Origin: Protopterus annectens
Lineage: Eukaryota > Chordata > Ceratodontiformes > Protopteridae
Direction of reading: 5' to 3'
DNA length: 64,000 nt
Assembly: GCF_019279795.1 (NCBI RefSeq)
Contig: NC_056735.1
Span: forward strand, 1,936,414,468 to 1,936,478,467
The notes beneath the pieces were generated by a model that saw nothing but the letters and a program-made list of their open reading frames with translations, did no database searches and had not been told where the DNA came from. This document shows, one piece after another, positions 25,941-37,189 of the stretch; position 1 is the first letter of the stretch, and every line of letters starts with the position of its first letter. The position numbers were made by a program, and so were the translations under genes.

Positions 25941-26636
25941 TAGGGCTATGGGGAGGGCAGTGTGTGTGCATGGGCCATAATCCATTCATCTAGGGGTTGA
26001 CACACCAAATGCAGGCACACACAGGGTCATATTTCACAAGTATGTGCATACAGCTGCTTGACTACTTCCTTGTACAGTCATGTTGCACAGCTGGCACATG
26101 CACCACATAGTCTGTCATGCTGACAGATACTGGTGGCTAGTATCTGCAGTGAGTGACATCTGCACCTCATGTGTTTGGGGCCCTTTAGCTGTGTGCTGTG
26201 TGGGACAGGGCTGGATGGCTCCTTGTCACAGTCACCCAGTTCCATACAACTATGTCCGTCTACCTTTGGCTTATTATAGTGTGTTGTCCTTACATATATG
26301 TCTGTATTCCTATCCACTGTGTGTGCAAGGCATGAGTGGTTCATACTGATGAGTGTCTGCACTAACAACTCTGACTGCCATATATGTCTGGTCCACTGGT
26401 GTTTGCAGACGTGGCCTTCATGTGTTTAAGTGTGTGAGCATGCCCAGTATGACCTTTCAGTATGTTGTTGACTGACATTGCCTTCATTTCTCTAAGTGTG
26501 TGAGCATGCCCAGCATTGCCATTTGTATTGCATGTGTGGTTCGAGTCCAGGTAGTTTATACTGCAGTGCTGACCTTTGTGTTGTACACTGACAGGTAGCA
26601 TGCTGTCTCTGCAGGGTATCCATCAATCATTTCGCA
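25941..26636. other. Unassigned stretch between the two tandem arrays
   Basis: No gene or known element is seen. A short internal duplication around GTGTGAGCATGCCCAG occurs at 26430 and 26499. Confidence 0.4.
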
Positions 26637-26930
26637 TTGACTGTTACTACATTTCTGCATAGTGGAGGGGGTAACACCTGACTGTTTCTACATTTCTACA
26701 CAGGATTGGGGGGGCACACCTGACTGTTACTATATTTCTACATAGGATGGGGGGCACACCTGACTATTTCTACATTTCTACACAGGATTGGGGGGCGCAC
26801 CTGACTGTTACTATATTTCTACATAGGATGCGGGGGCACACCTGACTATTTCTACAGTTCTACACAGGATTGGGGGGCACACCTGACTGTTACTATATTT
26901 CTACTTAGCATGGGGGGGCACATCTGACAC
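26637..26930. repeat. 41-bp minisatellite with alternating unit types
   Basis: About seven units are built around CACCTGACT, a TTTCTACA core and GGATGGGGGG. Two versions alternate: one with GTTACTATATTTCTACATAG, the other with ATTTCTACATTTCTACACAG. The real period is therefore a dimer of about 82 bases. Confidence 0.88.
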
Positions 26931-27408
26931 TTGTACACATTTGCTAGGACTGTACTGGTATGCTGGGTACTCCATTTCAGTCTGTAGTCTTACCTATCGT
27001 GCTGGCTAGAGGCATACCAGTGTACTATAGATCTTAGCTTTTAATTACCTACATATTGGTTTCTGACATCCTACCATTCAGAACTGACATCCCACTACCT
27101 GACCTGTTGTAGTCTGTCTGTGTAGGCCTGGGGGGAGGTTACCCATAGGCCTCATTCAGAGGCCATAGCACAGCCTTTGTTTGTGTTTGTCTACACCTGT
27201 CCTGCTGGCTGTGACTGTTGTTGGTTATGTGACCCCCCCCCCACCTGGCATGTGTCAGTCACTTACCTTGTGGGTGTCCCAGTATTGAGGGTGGTGCTGC
27301 AGGGTTGCCTATGTTGGATGCACATAGTACACTCCTTACACATGGTTAGACACAGGTAGTGTAATGTTTGGCATCCCGTTTACTGTATGTGAGAGTCGGA
27401 GAGAGGTG
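26931..27408. other. Unassigned stretch 3' of the Harbinger transposase
   Basis: It contains a poly-C run (27233-27243) but no recognisable gene. It is presumably 3' sequence of the Harbinger element; no terminal inverted repeat could be identified. Confidence 0.35.
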
Positions 27409-28572
27409 TTATTCCCTGGGTCCCTCCTGTGTCAGTGTATGTGCTATGCATTGCCTCTTTGCCAAGGCCAGTGCATACTGGACACGCCTCCTTCTGCCTA
27501 CTATGGCAGGCTTAGGTTGTTCTTCCTCCGAATCACTCTGTGCCTGTGCAGGCCTTGACAATGGTGGGGGGCTGTGTGGCCCTGCCCCGTGCTGTTCCTG
27601 CTGCAGCTGTTTCTGCAGGAACATATTGTGTAGCATGGCACATACAAGGACAATTTGGGTACATGTAACTGGTGAGTACTGCAAGGCTCTACCTGATGTG
27701 TCCAGGCACCAGAACTGTGACTTGAGCATCCCAAACACACACTTTACTATAATTCTGGTCTGTGCGTGTGCCTCATTATGGAGTTCTTGTTCGGGTGTGT
27801 GTGCATTTCTGATGGGTGTCATCAGCCATGGCTCCAGTGTATATCCAGCATCCCCCTCTAGGTGACTGTGAAGGATTTCCCCATTGGCAAATCTCTGGTA
27901 CAGCTGTGTCAGATGCCAGATGTGGGAATCATGATAGCTTCCAGGGCAGCTAGCACACATATTCATTATTATGCCCTGGGCATCACACACCAACTGGCAG
28001 TTGATGGAGGGGAAGCCCTTGCGGTTGATGTAGACCCTACCCCGCTCACTGGGTGGTGCTTTGATGCAAATGTGCATGCAGTCTATGGCACCCACTACCA
28101 CAGGGTATTCTGCTATTTAGTGGAACAGTTGCATATTGCTGGCCAACGCCTCACTGGTGTTGGGGAAATATATGCGCTCACCTACGTGTGCTGACATGGC
28201 ATCCAGGAATTGGTGGAGTACCCTGGATGCTGATGCCTGTGAATTCCCCATCGTATCCCCAGTTGGCCTTTGGAAGGTACCTGTAGCTTGTATTCTTAGG
28301 TCTACACATACCTTGGTATCCACTGGGATGGGTTCCCCTCTGTTAGTTCTGTGTGTCAGGCGTGGCTGGCACAGCTCAACAATTTGCTGTAGGAGGTCCC
28401 TGTCCACCCTATAGCCCTCCACTATATCCGTCTCATGTAGCCCCTGGTAGGTAGCCCTGGGTCTGTACACTCTTCTCCATCTCCCCACTGTGGGTTGGTT
28501 GACAGCATTCACATCCTCATCACCTTCAGTCTCTTCCACAAGTTGTATGATAGCTATTGCAGCCCCTATCAT
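27409..28572 (-). pseudogene. Harbinger (HARBI1-type) DDE transposase, nonsense-mutated
   Basis: One reading frame of 388 codons runs from ATG at 28572 to a stop at 27409 and is broken by a single in-frame TAA at 28117-28119, right after QLFH. N-terminal family features are YRVDRDLLQQIVELC, TNRGEPIPVDTKV and ATGTFQRPTGDTMGNSQASA. The DDE domain has VVVGAIDCMHI (first Asp), CPGSYHDSHIW (second Asp), GDAGYTLEPWLMTP and VKCVFGMLKSQF. In active relatives that last motif carries the third catalytic acid as VERVFG. Here the codon at 27742-27744 is AAG (Lys), and the next Arg is Cys. The length matches the family. The product would cut and rejoin element ends with a Myb-like partner, but this copy is dead. 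Confidence 0.93.
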
Positions 28573-30572
28573 TTTCTGCTGTGAGTGTTAAAAGTTCCCA
28601 GCTTGTTTATATCGGTGGTGTAGAGTGTGGGAAAAACCAGAGGGGAAGGTGTTTGCTTAGTTTATAGTGGTGTTCTGGGCTGGGCTGGTCTGCAGCCTCT
28701 GTAATTGGCTGATTCTGATACATTTCACCTGCCAGCTAAGCTAGTTCTTCTTGATTACCTTCCTACTGCTGTTTTCCCTTCACATTGGCTTCCTGTTTAA
28801 GCCTGTGTGCATGTCGTGCAAACAGAGTGATCAAATGTGCACACTGCTGCTATTTCCTGGTTTAACTTCTTTTTTCTTCCTGTAAAACCCGGTGCGCATT
28901 GCGCACACCTGCTTAGGCTTTGTAAAGAGTGCTAGGCAGGTTTAGACAACCCCCCCAGCTTAGGTGTGCTAAGCTAGAAGCAAACCCGAGCCACAGGGCT
29001 CTAAAACGCTTACAGTATGCCTGACACCCCCCCATGATGTCACCTAACTCCTAGGCTTACACTAAGCTATTCCTGCTCTTACACTGTTGGGACCTGACTC
29101 ACATGCTGGGGAAAATTGGGATTCACTATCATTCCCCTCATTTGCATAGGATTGCCTGCTGATGCATAGTTACATGTCTCACACTGAGCCTCCCCCCCTT
29201 AGCAACCACTACTCACTAGCCATGTTGTCTTCTGCCTGCCATTGCTTTGCATGGCAGAATACTGATTTTAGTTAGAATGCTTAATTTAGATTTATTTTGT
29301 TATTTTCCCCCAATCCCGTTTGCGTGCCGCTGCCCTACACTTAAGCAGCCGAGATCGGCTTAAAAAATTTAATTTAATTTTTTGTTTTGTTTGCAATGCC
29401 AATGGCCTTATACTTGGCCATTGGCATGCTTCCTCAATGACATGTAGCCTTTATTTGGAGCTGTCAGAACTCTGTTTTGGATTTTGCAGAAATTTACTCG
29501 GTTACTGAGTACATTTTTGCAGATTGCACTAGTCCTGCATGGACGATCACAAGCTTCCTGGATTACAAAATCACCTCATTTGCAAGGATTTCTCCTGAAA
29601 ATGGGGTGATTTGCATACAAGGGCTTAGTCCGTGCAGTATTAGTGCAGGAGCTCTCGTGCACGCCCCTGCATATTGCCTGCTAGAGCTCCTGCACTTATC
29701 CTGCACGCCGTGCAGGACATAGTGAATCCGGGGACATAAGTTGCTTTTTTTTTGCTTATTTATACTATTTACTGCACTTTTATTGCCTGCCACCTAATTT
29801 TGTACTGCATTTATATACTGTGTACTAAACTACAGTGTTGTACTGCAATTGTCTGCCTTACTATGCCTGTTAAATCATATTTTATTGCTGATTTCACTGT
29901 TTACAAAGCTCTTTTTGGTATTTGCTGGTACTTTTCACTGTTGCAAAGACATCTGTTCTCCTTATTCTGGGTTTCCCACCAAGCAGAATTAAAATAACTG
30001 ATTTTTTAGCTGTTTAAAACATTCCTTAGAGTCTGCTTGCTGATTTTTGGATGTTTTAAACATTTTTAGTGTTTCACTGCTAATTTTCTGCTGTGTTAAA
30101 CATCTTCTATTGTTTCCCACTGAAACTAGGGTAGCTAGTAACTGTAGCATAGCCCAGGTACAGATTTGCCTTGTAGTGGTTGCTTGTTCTAAGCACATTT
30201 TCCAGACCATCTTGTATTGGAAGGGGCCATTTTACACTTTAGTGAGAGGAGTGTGCTGATTGCTGCAACCTGTCTGGTGTAGGATGGTTAGTCAAGGTCT
30301 ACGTATTCTATTGGTCCTTTTGACCTTTTTAAAGTTTTTTTTTTTTTTAAGTTTTTAGCTTCTGGTATTTAAGCCATGCATTTGAACAGGTTTCTGCTTG
30401 TTTGCACATTACACAGCACAGCCGACTGCCACACAATTGTGCCCCATAGCTGGACAGATAAATTCAACAATTTTTTCCCCTTAGCTACAACTGTAGCACA
30501 TTAGTGTAGCCCTCATCCTTAGTACTTTCCCAGTGAAAGAATTGCTGTTAGTCAGCTGTAACCTATTAAACC
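28573..30572. other. Unassigned 2-kb stretch between Harbinger transposase and CR1 copy 3
   Basis: No coding region is supported. The left part (28573-28990) is probably 5' sequence of the Harbinger element. Near 29360 there is a palindrome-like AAATTTAATTTAATTTTTTG. Short internal echoes of GTTTAAAC-type sequence lie at 30000-30110 and a T10 run at 30338-30347. I see no terminal repeat. Confidence 0.35.
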
Positions 30573-30594
30573 ACAAAAAAAAAAAAAAAAAAAA
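30573..30594. repeat. Poly(A) tract at the 5' edge of CR1 copy 3
   Basis: Twenty consecutive A residues within ACCACA...ACAGCC. It lies just upstream of the first recognisable CR1 ORF1 sequence. It could be the 3' tail of another retroelement or a simple A-rich insertion. Confidence 0.8.
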
Positions 30595-30679
30595 CAGCCA
30601 GAGATATCCATCCATTGAGCTCCTCCTTGACCGATCCTGAAAAGCCCCCCTTAGTGATAACAGTCTTCAACCTAGCCTT

Positions 30680-31540
30680 ATGAACAGTTTGACTATCCTT
30701 GTTTCTACTACCAACCCTGTTGACTTGGGTATCTTGAGGAAGTATAGCAACCACCTCATGTACACAGGCAACTCTCTACTAATAACTCACTCTAGCACAG
30801 GGTGCGAGAGATGTATCTACACCAAGAATCTTGAATCTATGCTCTCTTGCACCAAAACAGTGACACAGAGGAGTTTATCAACCCACCCACCACTACATAT
30901 GCACATAGTACCACTACTCATACACATAGCATGCATCAACCACAAAAATCAACATACATGGAAGTTCTCTCAAAAAACTTGGTGAAACACCACAGACCTC
31001 CAAAACACAAGACTGCTACAATTAGCAATGTTCCCACAGCACCTATGACACATAGTAACACCAGTGTCTCACCTACCAAGCCCATGAGGTGTAATACTCA
31101 AAAAACAAATTTTCTTGTCAATGGAGACTTAATAGTGGGACACACAAATGTCCCACTCACCAGGTTGGACAAGGAAAAAATCAAGGTTAGCTGCCTGCCT
31201 GGCACATGCACTCAGGTATCTCAGCAATAAGCACCATTATGACTCTGTCATAGTTCATGCTGGAGGGAATGACCTGAGATGTACCTCAGTGGACTATATG
31301 AAGACAGACATGATTGAGCACTCTGAGTATGTGATCCAGGCAGGTATATCCCTAGCCTTGAGCAGCATACTACCCTCACCTAGAATGATGCCACAGCATA
31401 AACAGAAAATTATTGATTTCAATAATTGGCTTAGGTTTTGGTGTCATTCAAAGGGGCTCCAGTTCCTGTCAGCCTTGACAAACCTTGCTGCTTTGGCTTT
31501 TGGTTGCTGGCAAAGGCTCTTGCCTCCCCCATAGTGCCTT
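30680..31540 (+). pseudogene. CR1 ORF1 with esterase-like domain (copy 3)
   Basis: Frame pieces encode CR1 ORF1. VNGDLIVGHTNVPLTRLDKE is at 31119-31178, followed in another frame (31148-31534) by SVIVHAGGNDLRCTSVDY, GISLALSSILPSPRM and FNNWLRFWCHSKGLQFL. The VHAGGNDL and LPSPRM motifs are those of the SGNH/GDSL esterase-like domain known from CR1 ORF1 proteins. The piece at 30680-30985 is an N-terminal, Cys-containing part of uncertain function. Frameshifts separate the pieces. Confidence 0.75.
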
Positions 31541-31599
31541 TTTCAGTCTAGGTCTTGAAAACAAATTTTCTGATGTGAAAATTGCCAATCATAATAAAA

Positions 31600-32139
31600 T
31601 AAGGTTCATGCTGCTAAACACTAGGAGCTTAAACCATAAACTGCACACCTTGGAAGCACTTTTATCACTGGAAGATGCAGATGTCTGTGCAATCACAGAA
31701 ACCTGGTTCAAGGCTTCAGAGACTACCCCAGCCTTGCAAGGCTACAATGATTTCCACACCTTCAGACCACAAAATGAATGTGTGAGAACCAAAGGAGGTT
31801 GTGTTTCTATCTATACTAGAGATAAATTCACCTCCAGTCTAGCTAGACTGGACAACTACATGGAACTACTCTAAGTTCAGGTTATGGTGTGTAAGACCCC
31901 CATTCAAGACATAGCCAGTTATAGATCCCCCTCAATGGGTCATGACACACATGAAGCTTATTTGACCAAACTGGAGACAATCCAAATATTACCAAACACT
32001 CTGGTTATGGGGAATTTCAGTTATCACACCATCACCTGAGAAACCTACATTAGCCCTAACTAGCTAGCTCAAAATTCATGACTTTGTTAACTCAAATGCC
32101 CTGGAACAAATTATTCATACTCTGACAAGAGGAACAAAC
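31600..32139 (+). pseudogene. CR1 endonuclease, N-terminal part (copy 3)
   Basis: MLLNTRSLNHKLHTLEALLS, ADVCAITETWFKASETTP and TKGGCVSIYTRDK are open to 31874; after a stop the frame continues as YRSP and VMGNFSYHT. The catalytic GDFNYP has become GNFSYH, and a TGA follows. The domain is then cut by the PLE insertion at 32155. Confidence 0.78.
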
Positions 32140-32154
32140 ATACTAGATCACTAA
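32140..32154. repeat. Left 15-bp TSD of PLE composite 2
   Basis: ATACTAGATCACTAA here and ATACTAGATCGCTAA at 33254-33268 differ by one base. The CR1 endonuclease sequence around NILD continues across the two copies. Confidence 0.85.
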
Positions 32155-32574
32155 GACTTGCACAAAACACAAACTTATAACAAAAAACAAAAAAAAAAAA
32201 AAAAAGAGGAGAAGCAACCAGATCAGAACGGACTTTGACAAATTTATTAGTTTAGCCCTTTCTTCAGTAATCAACCAAAGACTTTTTAGAACAAAAATTC
32301 CTTCAGACCATCATTGCATTTATAGCAAAGCTCATGTCACCTGACTAATATGTATCAATTACGTTAAAATACCATAAGATAAAATAATTGACATCCAGTT
32401 AACAAACTGCAATAATATACCAAACACAGAATTGTAAAAAAGCATCAGTATCAGTATAAATAAACCAGAAATTACAAATAGTCCCCCCATTTTTTGTTTA
32501 TTTATATACGAGTATATAAATACACATATGTATATTTTACACATAATATATAAATAAGTATTGGACATAAAATA

Positions 32575-32875
32575 CGTTTTTATATTGGGAAGACTATTAA
32601 TAGTTTTAGGAAGCGTGTTTATCAACATATATATGACATTCAGAAATCCAACAGGAACAATGTTTTGGCATAACACATTAGTGATTTTACAGATCATCAT
32701 TTTAAATTCATAGCCATCGATCATGTGGAAGGGGAGCAAAGTGGTGGACCGATTGAATCATGGCTAGAATATAAAGAGTTAATGTGGCAATTGAGATGTG
32801 ACACTACTCATCCACCATGGCCTTAATGAAGTGACCTCTATTACAAGTGTTCTTAAATTGAAAGTTGATTTCTTT
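32575..32875 (+). pseudogene. PLE GIY-YIG endonuclease C-terminus
   Basis: The frame from 32575 gives RFYIGKTINSFRKRVYQHIYD, then one in-frame TAA, then DHHFKFIAIDHVEGEQ, LEYKELMWQLRCDTTH. After a one-base shift it reads GLNEVTSITSVLKLK. This parallels YIGKTERVFRRRVYEH, LEYREQFWQLRLDATR and GLNDTLNISSVLKLR of the large PLE at 22770-23050, which proves the family. The upstream RT is absent. Confidence 0.85.
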
Positions 32876-32993
32876 TCTTATATTTATGATGGGTTCAATT
32901 ACCCTTTGGTCCAGGTATCCCCAGGGATTCTTGTATAGTGAGAGTGCTCAAACATATTTTACGTCCAATAGTTATTTATATATTATGTGTAAC

Positions 32994-33113
<120 letters not shown>

Positions 33114-33253
33114 GTATTTAGTATAAATGCAATGATGTTCTGAAGGAATTTTTGTTCTGAAGAAGTCTTTGGTTGATTACTGATGAAAGTATTAAACTAA
33201 TACATTTTTTGAAGTCCGTTCCGGTCTGGCTGCTTCTCCTTTTTTGTTTTTTG

Positions 33254-33268
33254 ATACTAGATCGCTAA
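33254..33268. repeat. Right 15-bp TSD of PLE composite 2
   Basis: ATACTAGATCGCTAA, one mismatch to 32140-32154. Confidence 0.85.
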
Positions 33269-35300
33269 CATGCCAAATCAGATGCAATGCTGCAACTCTC
33301 AGACCCTCATTACTTAAATCTGACCACAGATCAGTCACTTTCGAGCTGGCACTAACAACAGAACTCACAAAGGGTGAAATCAGACTAAAAAACTTCCCCA
33401 AGGCAAGGTATACTCTCCTAGGTGAAGGTATAAATGCATTCCAAGCCCCACTCCTAGCTGGAAGAGGTAGCTTACACTAAAGCCCTGTAGAATCACTTGC
33501 ATAAGTGTATAGACTTATCTGTATCAGAAAGAATCAAAGCCAGATCCCCAAGTAAAAACTAGCCACCATGGTGGACGTTCAGCATCAACAAGATTTATAA
33601 TAAATCCAAAAATATGCTGTCCAAGAAAACAAAGGTGAAGCCTAGCAATGGAAAAGCACCCTTCTCAGCCTCAAAAGCCAAATAAGACAACTTGTCAAAT
33701 CCTCTAAGGGCTTTTTTGAGAAAAACTTAGCAAACACATCCAAGGATAATCATAAGGCCTTTTACAGTCTAAAAGGTAGGACTCTAGCATGTGCGTAACT
33801 AGTGACCACATACACTGACCCCACAGAAATAGCAAACCTGCTAGTGGATAGGTTTGGTGAAAATTTTACTTCCTTATCCCTTTCAAACTTATCCCAAACC
33901 TTCCCCCAAACGCCTCACACCCTACATATCTGAAGAGCAGGTCATCAAAGCCTCTGTGGGACCAGATGGCATACCAGGCTGTCTTTTAAACAAGCTAAAA
34001 CATGAACTAGCATCACTATTAAGTATCCTTTTTAATCATAGCCTAACCACAGGCTTTGTTCCTGCAGAATGGAGAACAGCAACAGTTACTCCCCTCCACA
34101 AAGGTGGATTAGCAACAGACTGGGGGAATTACAGACCCATAAACCTGACAGGCCACATCTTTAAGGCAATGGAACGTATCAGTATGGATCTCATAAATAA
34201 AGACATAGGCAACCTACCAACCCTGAATCCAACCCAATTCGGCTTCATCAAAGGCAGATCCTGCTTGTTAAATCTGGGGGATTTCTTTGAAAATGTGATC
34301 AGGGCCTTTGACAAGGGTAAATCTGTGCACACAGCATACCTCAACTTGACAAAGGCTTTTGACACAATCACACACTCAGGCATTGCCGATAAACTTAGCA
34401 AACTGAATATAAACCCCTTCATTGCAAGATGGGTTGCCAACTGGCTCACAAACTAGATACACACTATCAAAGAGGTTGACTCCACATCAACCAACAGACA
34501 TGTTACCAGCGGGATGCCACAGGGGAGATTGCTGGACCTCCTAGTGTTTGTATATACTTCTCAGTTGTTTAGGTCAAAACTAAGGGGTTGTGACTGACCA
34601 AGTTTGCAAAAGAATGCAGACTGGCTGCAGTTATTTAATCCCCAAAACATGTCAGCATACTCCAGGAGGGTCTTATGCAGACCACTGAGTAGTGTCTTAG
34701 TCACTGTCTCAAACTGAATGCAGAGAAATGCATCACCATTCCCTTCAGCACAATGTCCCTTCACACTATCAAATCAACAACAATACCCTAACTACCCACA
34801 AAGTGGCAAGGGACCTTGGATCACAAGTTGACTGCAACTTTAACTTTGACCACTGTGTGTCTACTGTAAGGAAGGCTTTCTATGTAGCACACTTGATTAA
34901 TAGAGTCATTATCTTGAAAGAAAAAGAGGTTATAATCCCTCTATACTCGGCACTATTCTGGCCCATAATTGAGTATAATGCCCTATTTGGCATGTACCGT
35001 ACAAAGCACCTACAGCAATTGTAGAGACTTCAGAGGTTTCTAAAAAGAAGATCAAGGGACTCCACCACATGCCTTACCCAGACTGGCTAAAGTCCCTGTC
35101 ACTATACTCTGTATTGTATAAACTTCTTAGAGGAGACTTATGTCTGGCCTACAGAGCAGTCTCAGACCCAAATCTAATGAACTTGCTGCACATCCATAAA
35201 TCAAATGGGACTAGGGCTACCCATGACAAGGACCTAAATATGGCTTGCAACTTAAATAGGACATGCTGGAGGGACAGATTTATCTCTCAGTGACTACCAT
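33269..35300 (+). pseudogene. CR1 endonuclease end and reverse transcriptase (copy 3)
   Basis: After the PLE, sequence resumes with the SDHRS-type end of the endonuclease (33300-33350). The RT segment at 33854-34456 has SVGPDGIPGCLLNKLKHEL, FVPAEWRTATVTPLHKGG, NYRPINLT, PTQFGFIKGRSCLLNLGDFF and HTAYLNLTKAFDTITHSG. Motif A has Asn where copy 1 has the catalytic Asp (YLDL to YLNL). Motif C near 34600 reads FAKECRLAA-like instead of FADD. The thumb is at 34728-35293 with DLGSQVDCNFNFDH, LYSALFWPIIEYNALFGMY and DLCLAYRAVSDPNLM. Multiple stops separate the parts. Confidence 0.85.
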
Positions 35301-35564
35301 GTCTTTGGAACAGGTTGCCAATTCATGTAAAACAGAACATATCTATGAAACTGTTCAAGAGGAAACTGGATAAGTGGATGGGGCACCATAAATTCTTACT
35401 GAGGATAGTGCCCACAACTCTCCTGGATATGGGCAGTCATTGCTAAATGCAATCTTGGGTATTGACTAGCATTTCTATGGTACTACATTGTGATAAAACA
35501 GATAGGCTTGAAACGACTTCCGGGTCGATAGCTTAGTAATCTCCTATGATCCTATGATACTAGA

Positions 35565-36480
35565 TGACAGAATGCAGACATTAAACAAACCAACTCCAAT
35601 CTGAATATGACAGTTGAAAAGGAATGTAAACATATTCTATAAAATGATATGTATGTTTTAGTAAGTCAGCAACTAGTCTCCATGTTTAGTTGCTTTTCTT
35701 CATGAATCCCAGCTGTCATCATCATTATCCATTTATTTTCTTGTAGTTAGGTCATTGGGAATACTGCTTAGCCATATTGTGACCTACCTTTGAATCTCAT
35801 ATTAATAAAACTGAGATGATTCAATATGTTTTTCAAGAATATTACAGACTGTAGCTTTAAATTCTTATAAAAAATGGTACACTTATATAAGGGCAGACCA
35901 TGTTCTTTGAATGTTTTTCTCTCCTATACTATAGATACTAAATTAGGCTGTAATAATGGCTTATAAATCTGTATATGAAACATACTTTCTTGAATGTCTG
36001 GAAATTACTTCATTGAATACAGGGTGATTAGAACTCACTGAAAAGATAATAATGCATTTGCCAACTGAGTTGTCACCGGTTTATCATGTCTTTGAAAAGG
36101 TTATAATACATTTGCTAACTGGGTAGTCTATTTAGGGAATAGGCATCTTGAAAATGAAATGCAATTCATATGTGTAAATAAGTTGTGTCTAAACTAGACT
36201 AATTTCAAAATCATGAAGGGTCCATTGTTTGACTATTTAAAGGCCACAGTGTCCAAAATGCTTCTAATGTGGGAAATGTTTTATAGCCCAGAAAAATTAT
36301 TATTTTAAAAAAAAGACAAGATGCTGTAGCATAAAAAAGTCACAAATACAGAATATCTAGATCCAGGAACAATGAAAGCAAATCACTACAGAATGAGAAT
36401 TTAACATTTAAAGTTACAACAAGAATGCTTTGCTCACAACAGAGGTGTAGAAAGTATTTTTTCCAGTAGAACAGGTACTG
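35565..36480. other. Unassigned AT-rich stretch
   Basis: No gene, known repeat or terminal repeat is recognised between the CR1 copy 3 tail and the possible Gypsy fragment. Confidence 0.4.
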
Positions 36481-36499
36481 TCTGTGAAAATAATAGCTA

Positions 36500-37150
36500 T
36501 GTGTTAATGTGTTTACAGCTTTACAGTGAAATCGGCCATGATCACACTATTACTTGAGTTACCTCCGACATGAGTGGGCTGACACTAAGAACGGTACTGT
36601 GTGATGGGACAGCATTACCAATAATTTCTAAGTCATATGAGTAGAAGTGTTTCACATAAACCTTTACAAAGGCAAAGGTGTTACACATTCTGCAAAGAAA
36701 AATTAACAAGTGCAGGAAAAATTAAGGTGTCTGTGAAGTATGAAGGCAAAGAATGTGTATTAGAGTACTTGCTTTTGAATATGTTGGGACATCCTTCTTT
36801 GGAAGAGACTGGATTAAAAGCATAGATTCATTTGGTAGACTATAAAGAAATTATAGGTGGTGGGACAAGATAGAAAGAATGTTACCTTACTGAAGAGTTT
36901 CAAATCAACCATTAGATTCTGAGCAGGTATTTGTAAATAATTTGGGAATAATGCAAACATTAAAGCAAGTACTGAGTTGGAAAGTTAAGTTTCTGCCATA
37001 TGTTCAGCAGAGCGGGACTGATGTCCTGTGCACTAAGATTTAATGTAGATACGAAACTACAAAGGTCAGAAAGTACAACAATCTTGTTAGAGATGAATGG
37101 AGTGAACCAAAAACATATCATCCTTGTGCCAAAAAGTGTCAGGACTCAAG
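36500..37150 (+). pseudogene. Possible Ty3/Gypsy retrotransposon protease fragment
   Basis: The 62-residue frame at 36637-36825 contains GKIKVSVKYEGKECVLEYLL followed by LGHPSLEETGLK. This resembles the stretch in Gypsy aspartic proteases that precedes the LLGRDWL-type motif. The active-site Asp-Thr/Ser-Gly is not clearly readable upstream, and downstream frames are full of stops. I see no LTRs. This is a weak, decayed match and could be coincidence. Confidence 0.35.
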
Positions 37151-37189
37151 AATTAGTAAATCTGTGTAGTCTCTAAGATTATTATTACT

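Noticed and set aside
27368..27865. Plus-strand 165-residue frame.
   Set aside because: Shadow of the Harbinger transposase on the opposite strand, whose motifs are unambiguous.
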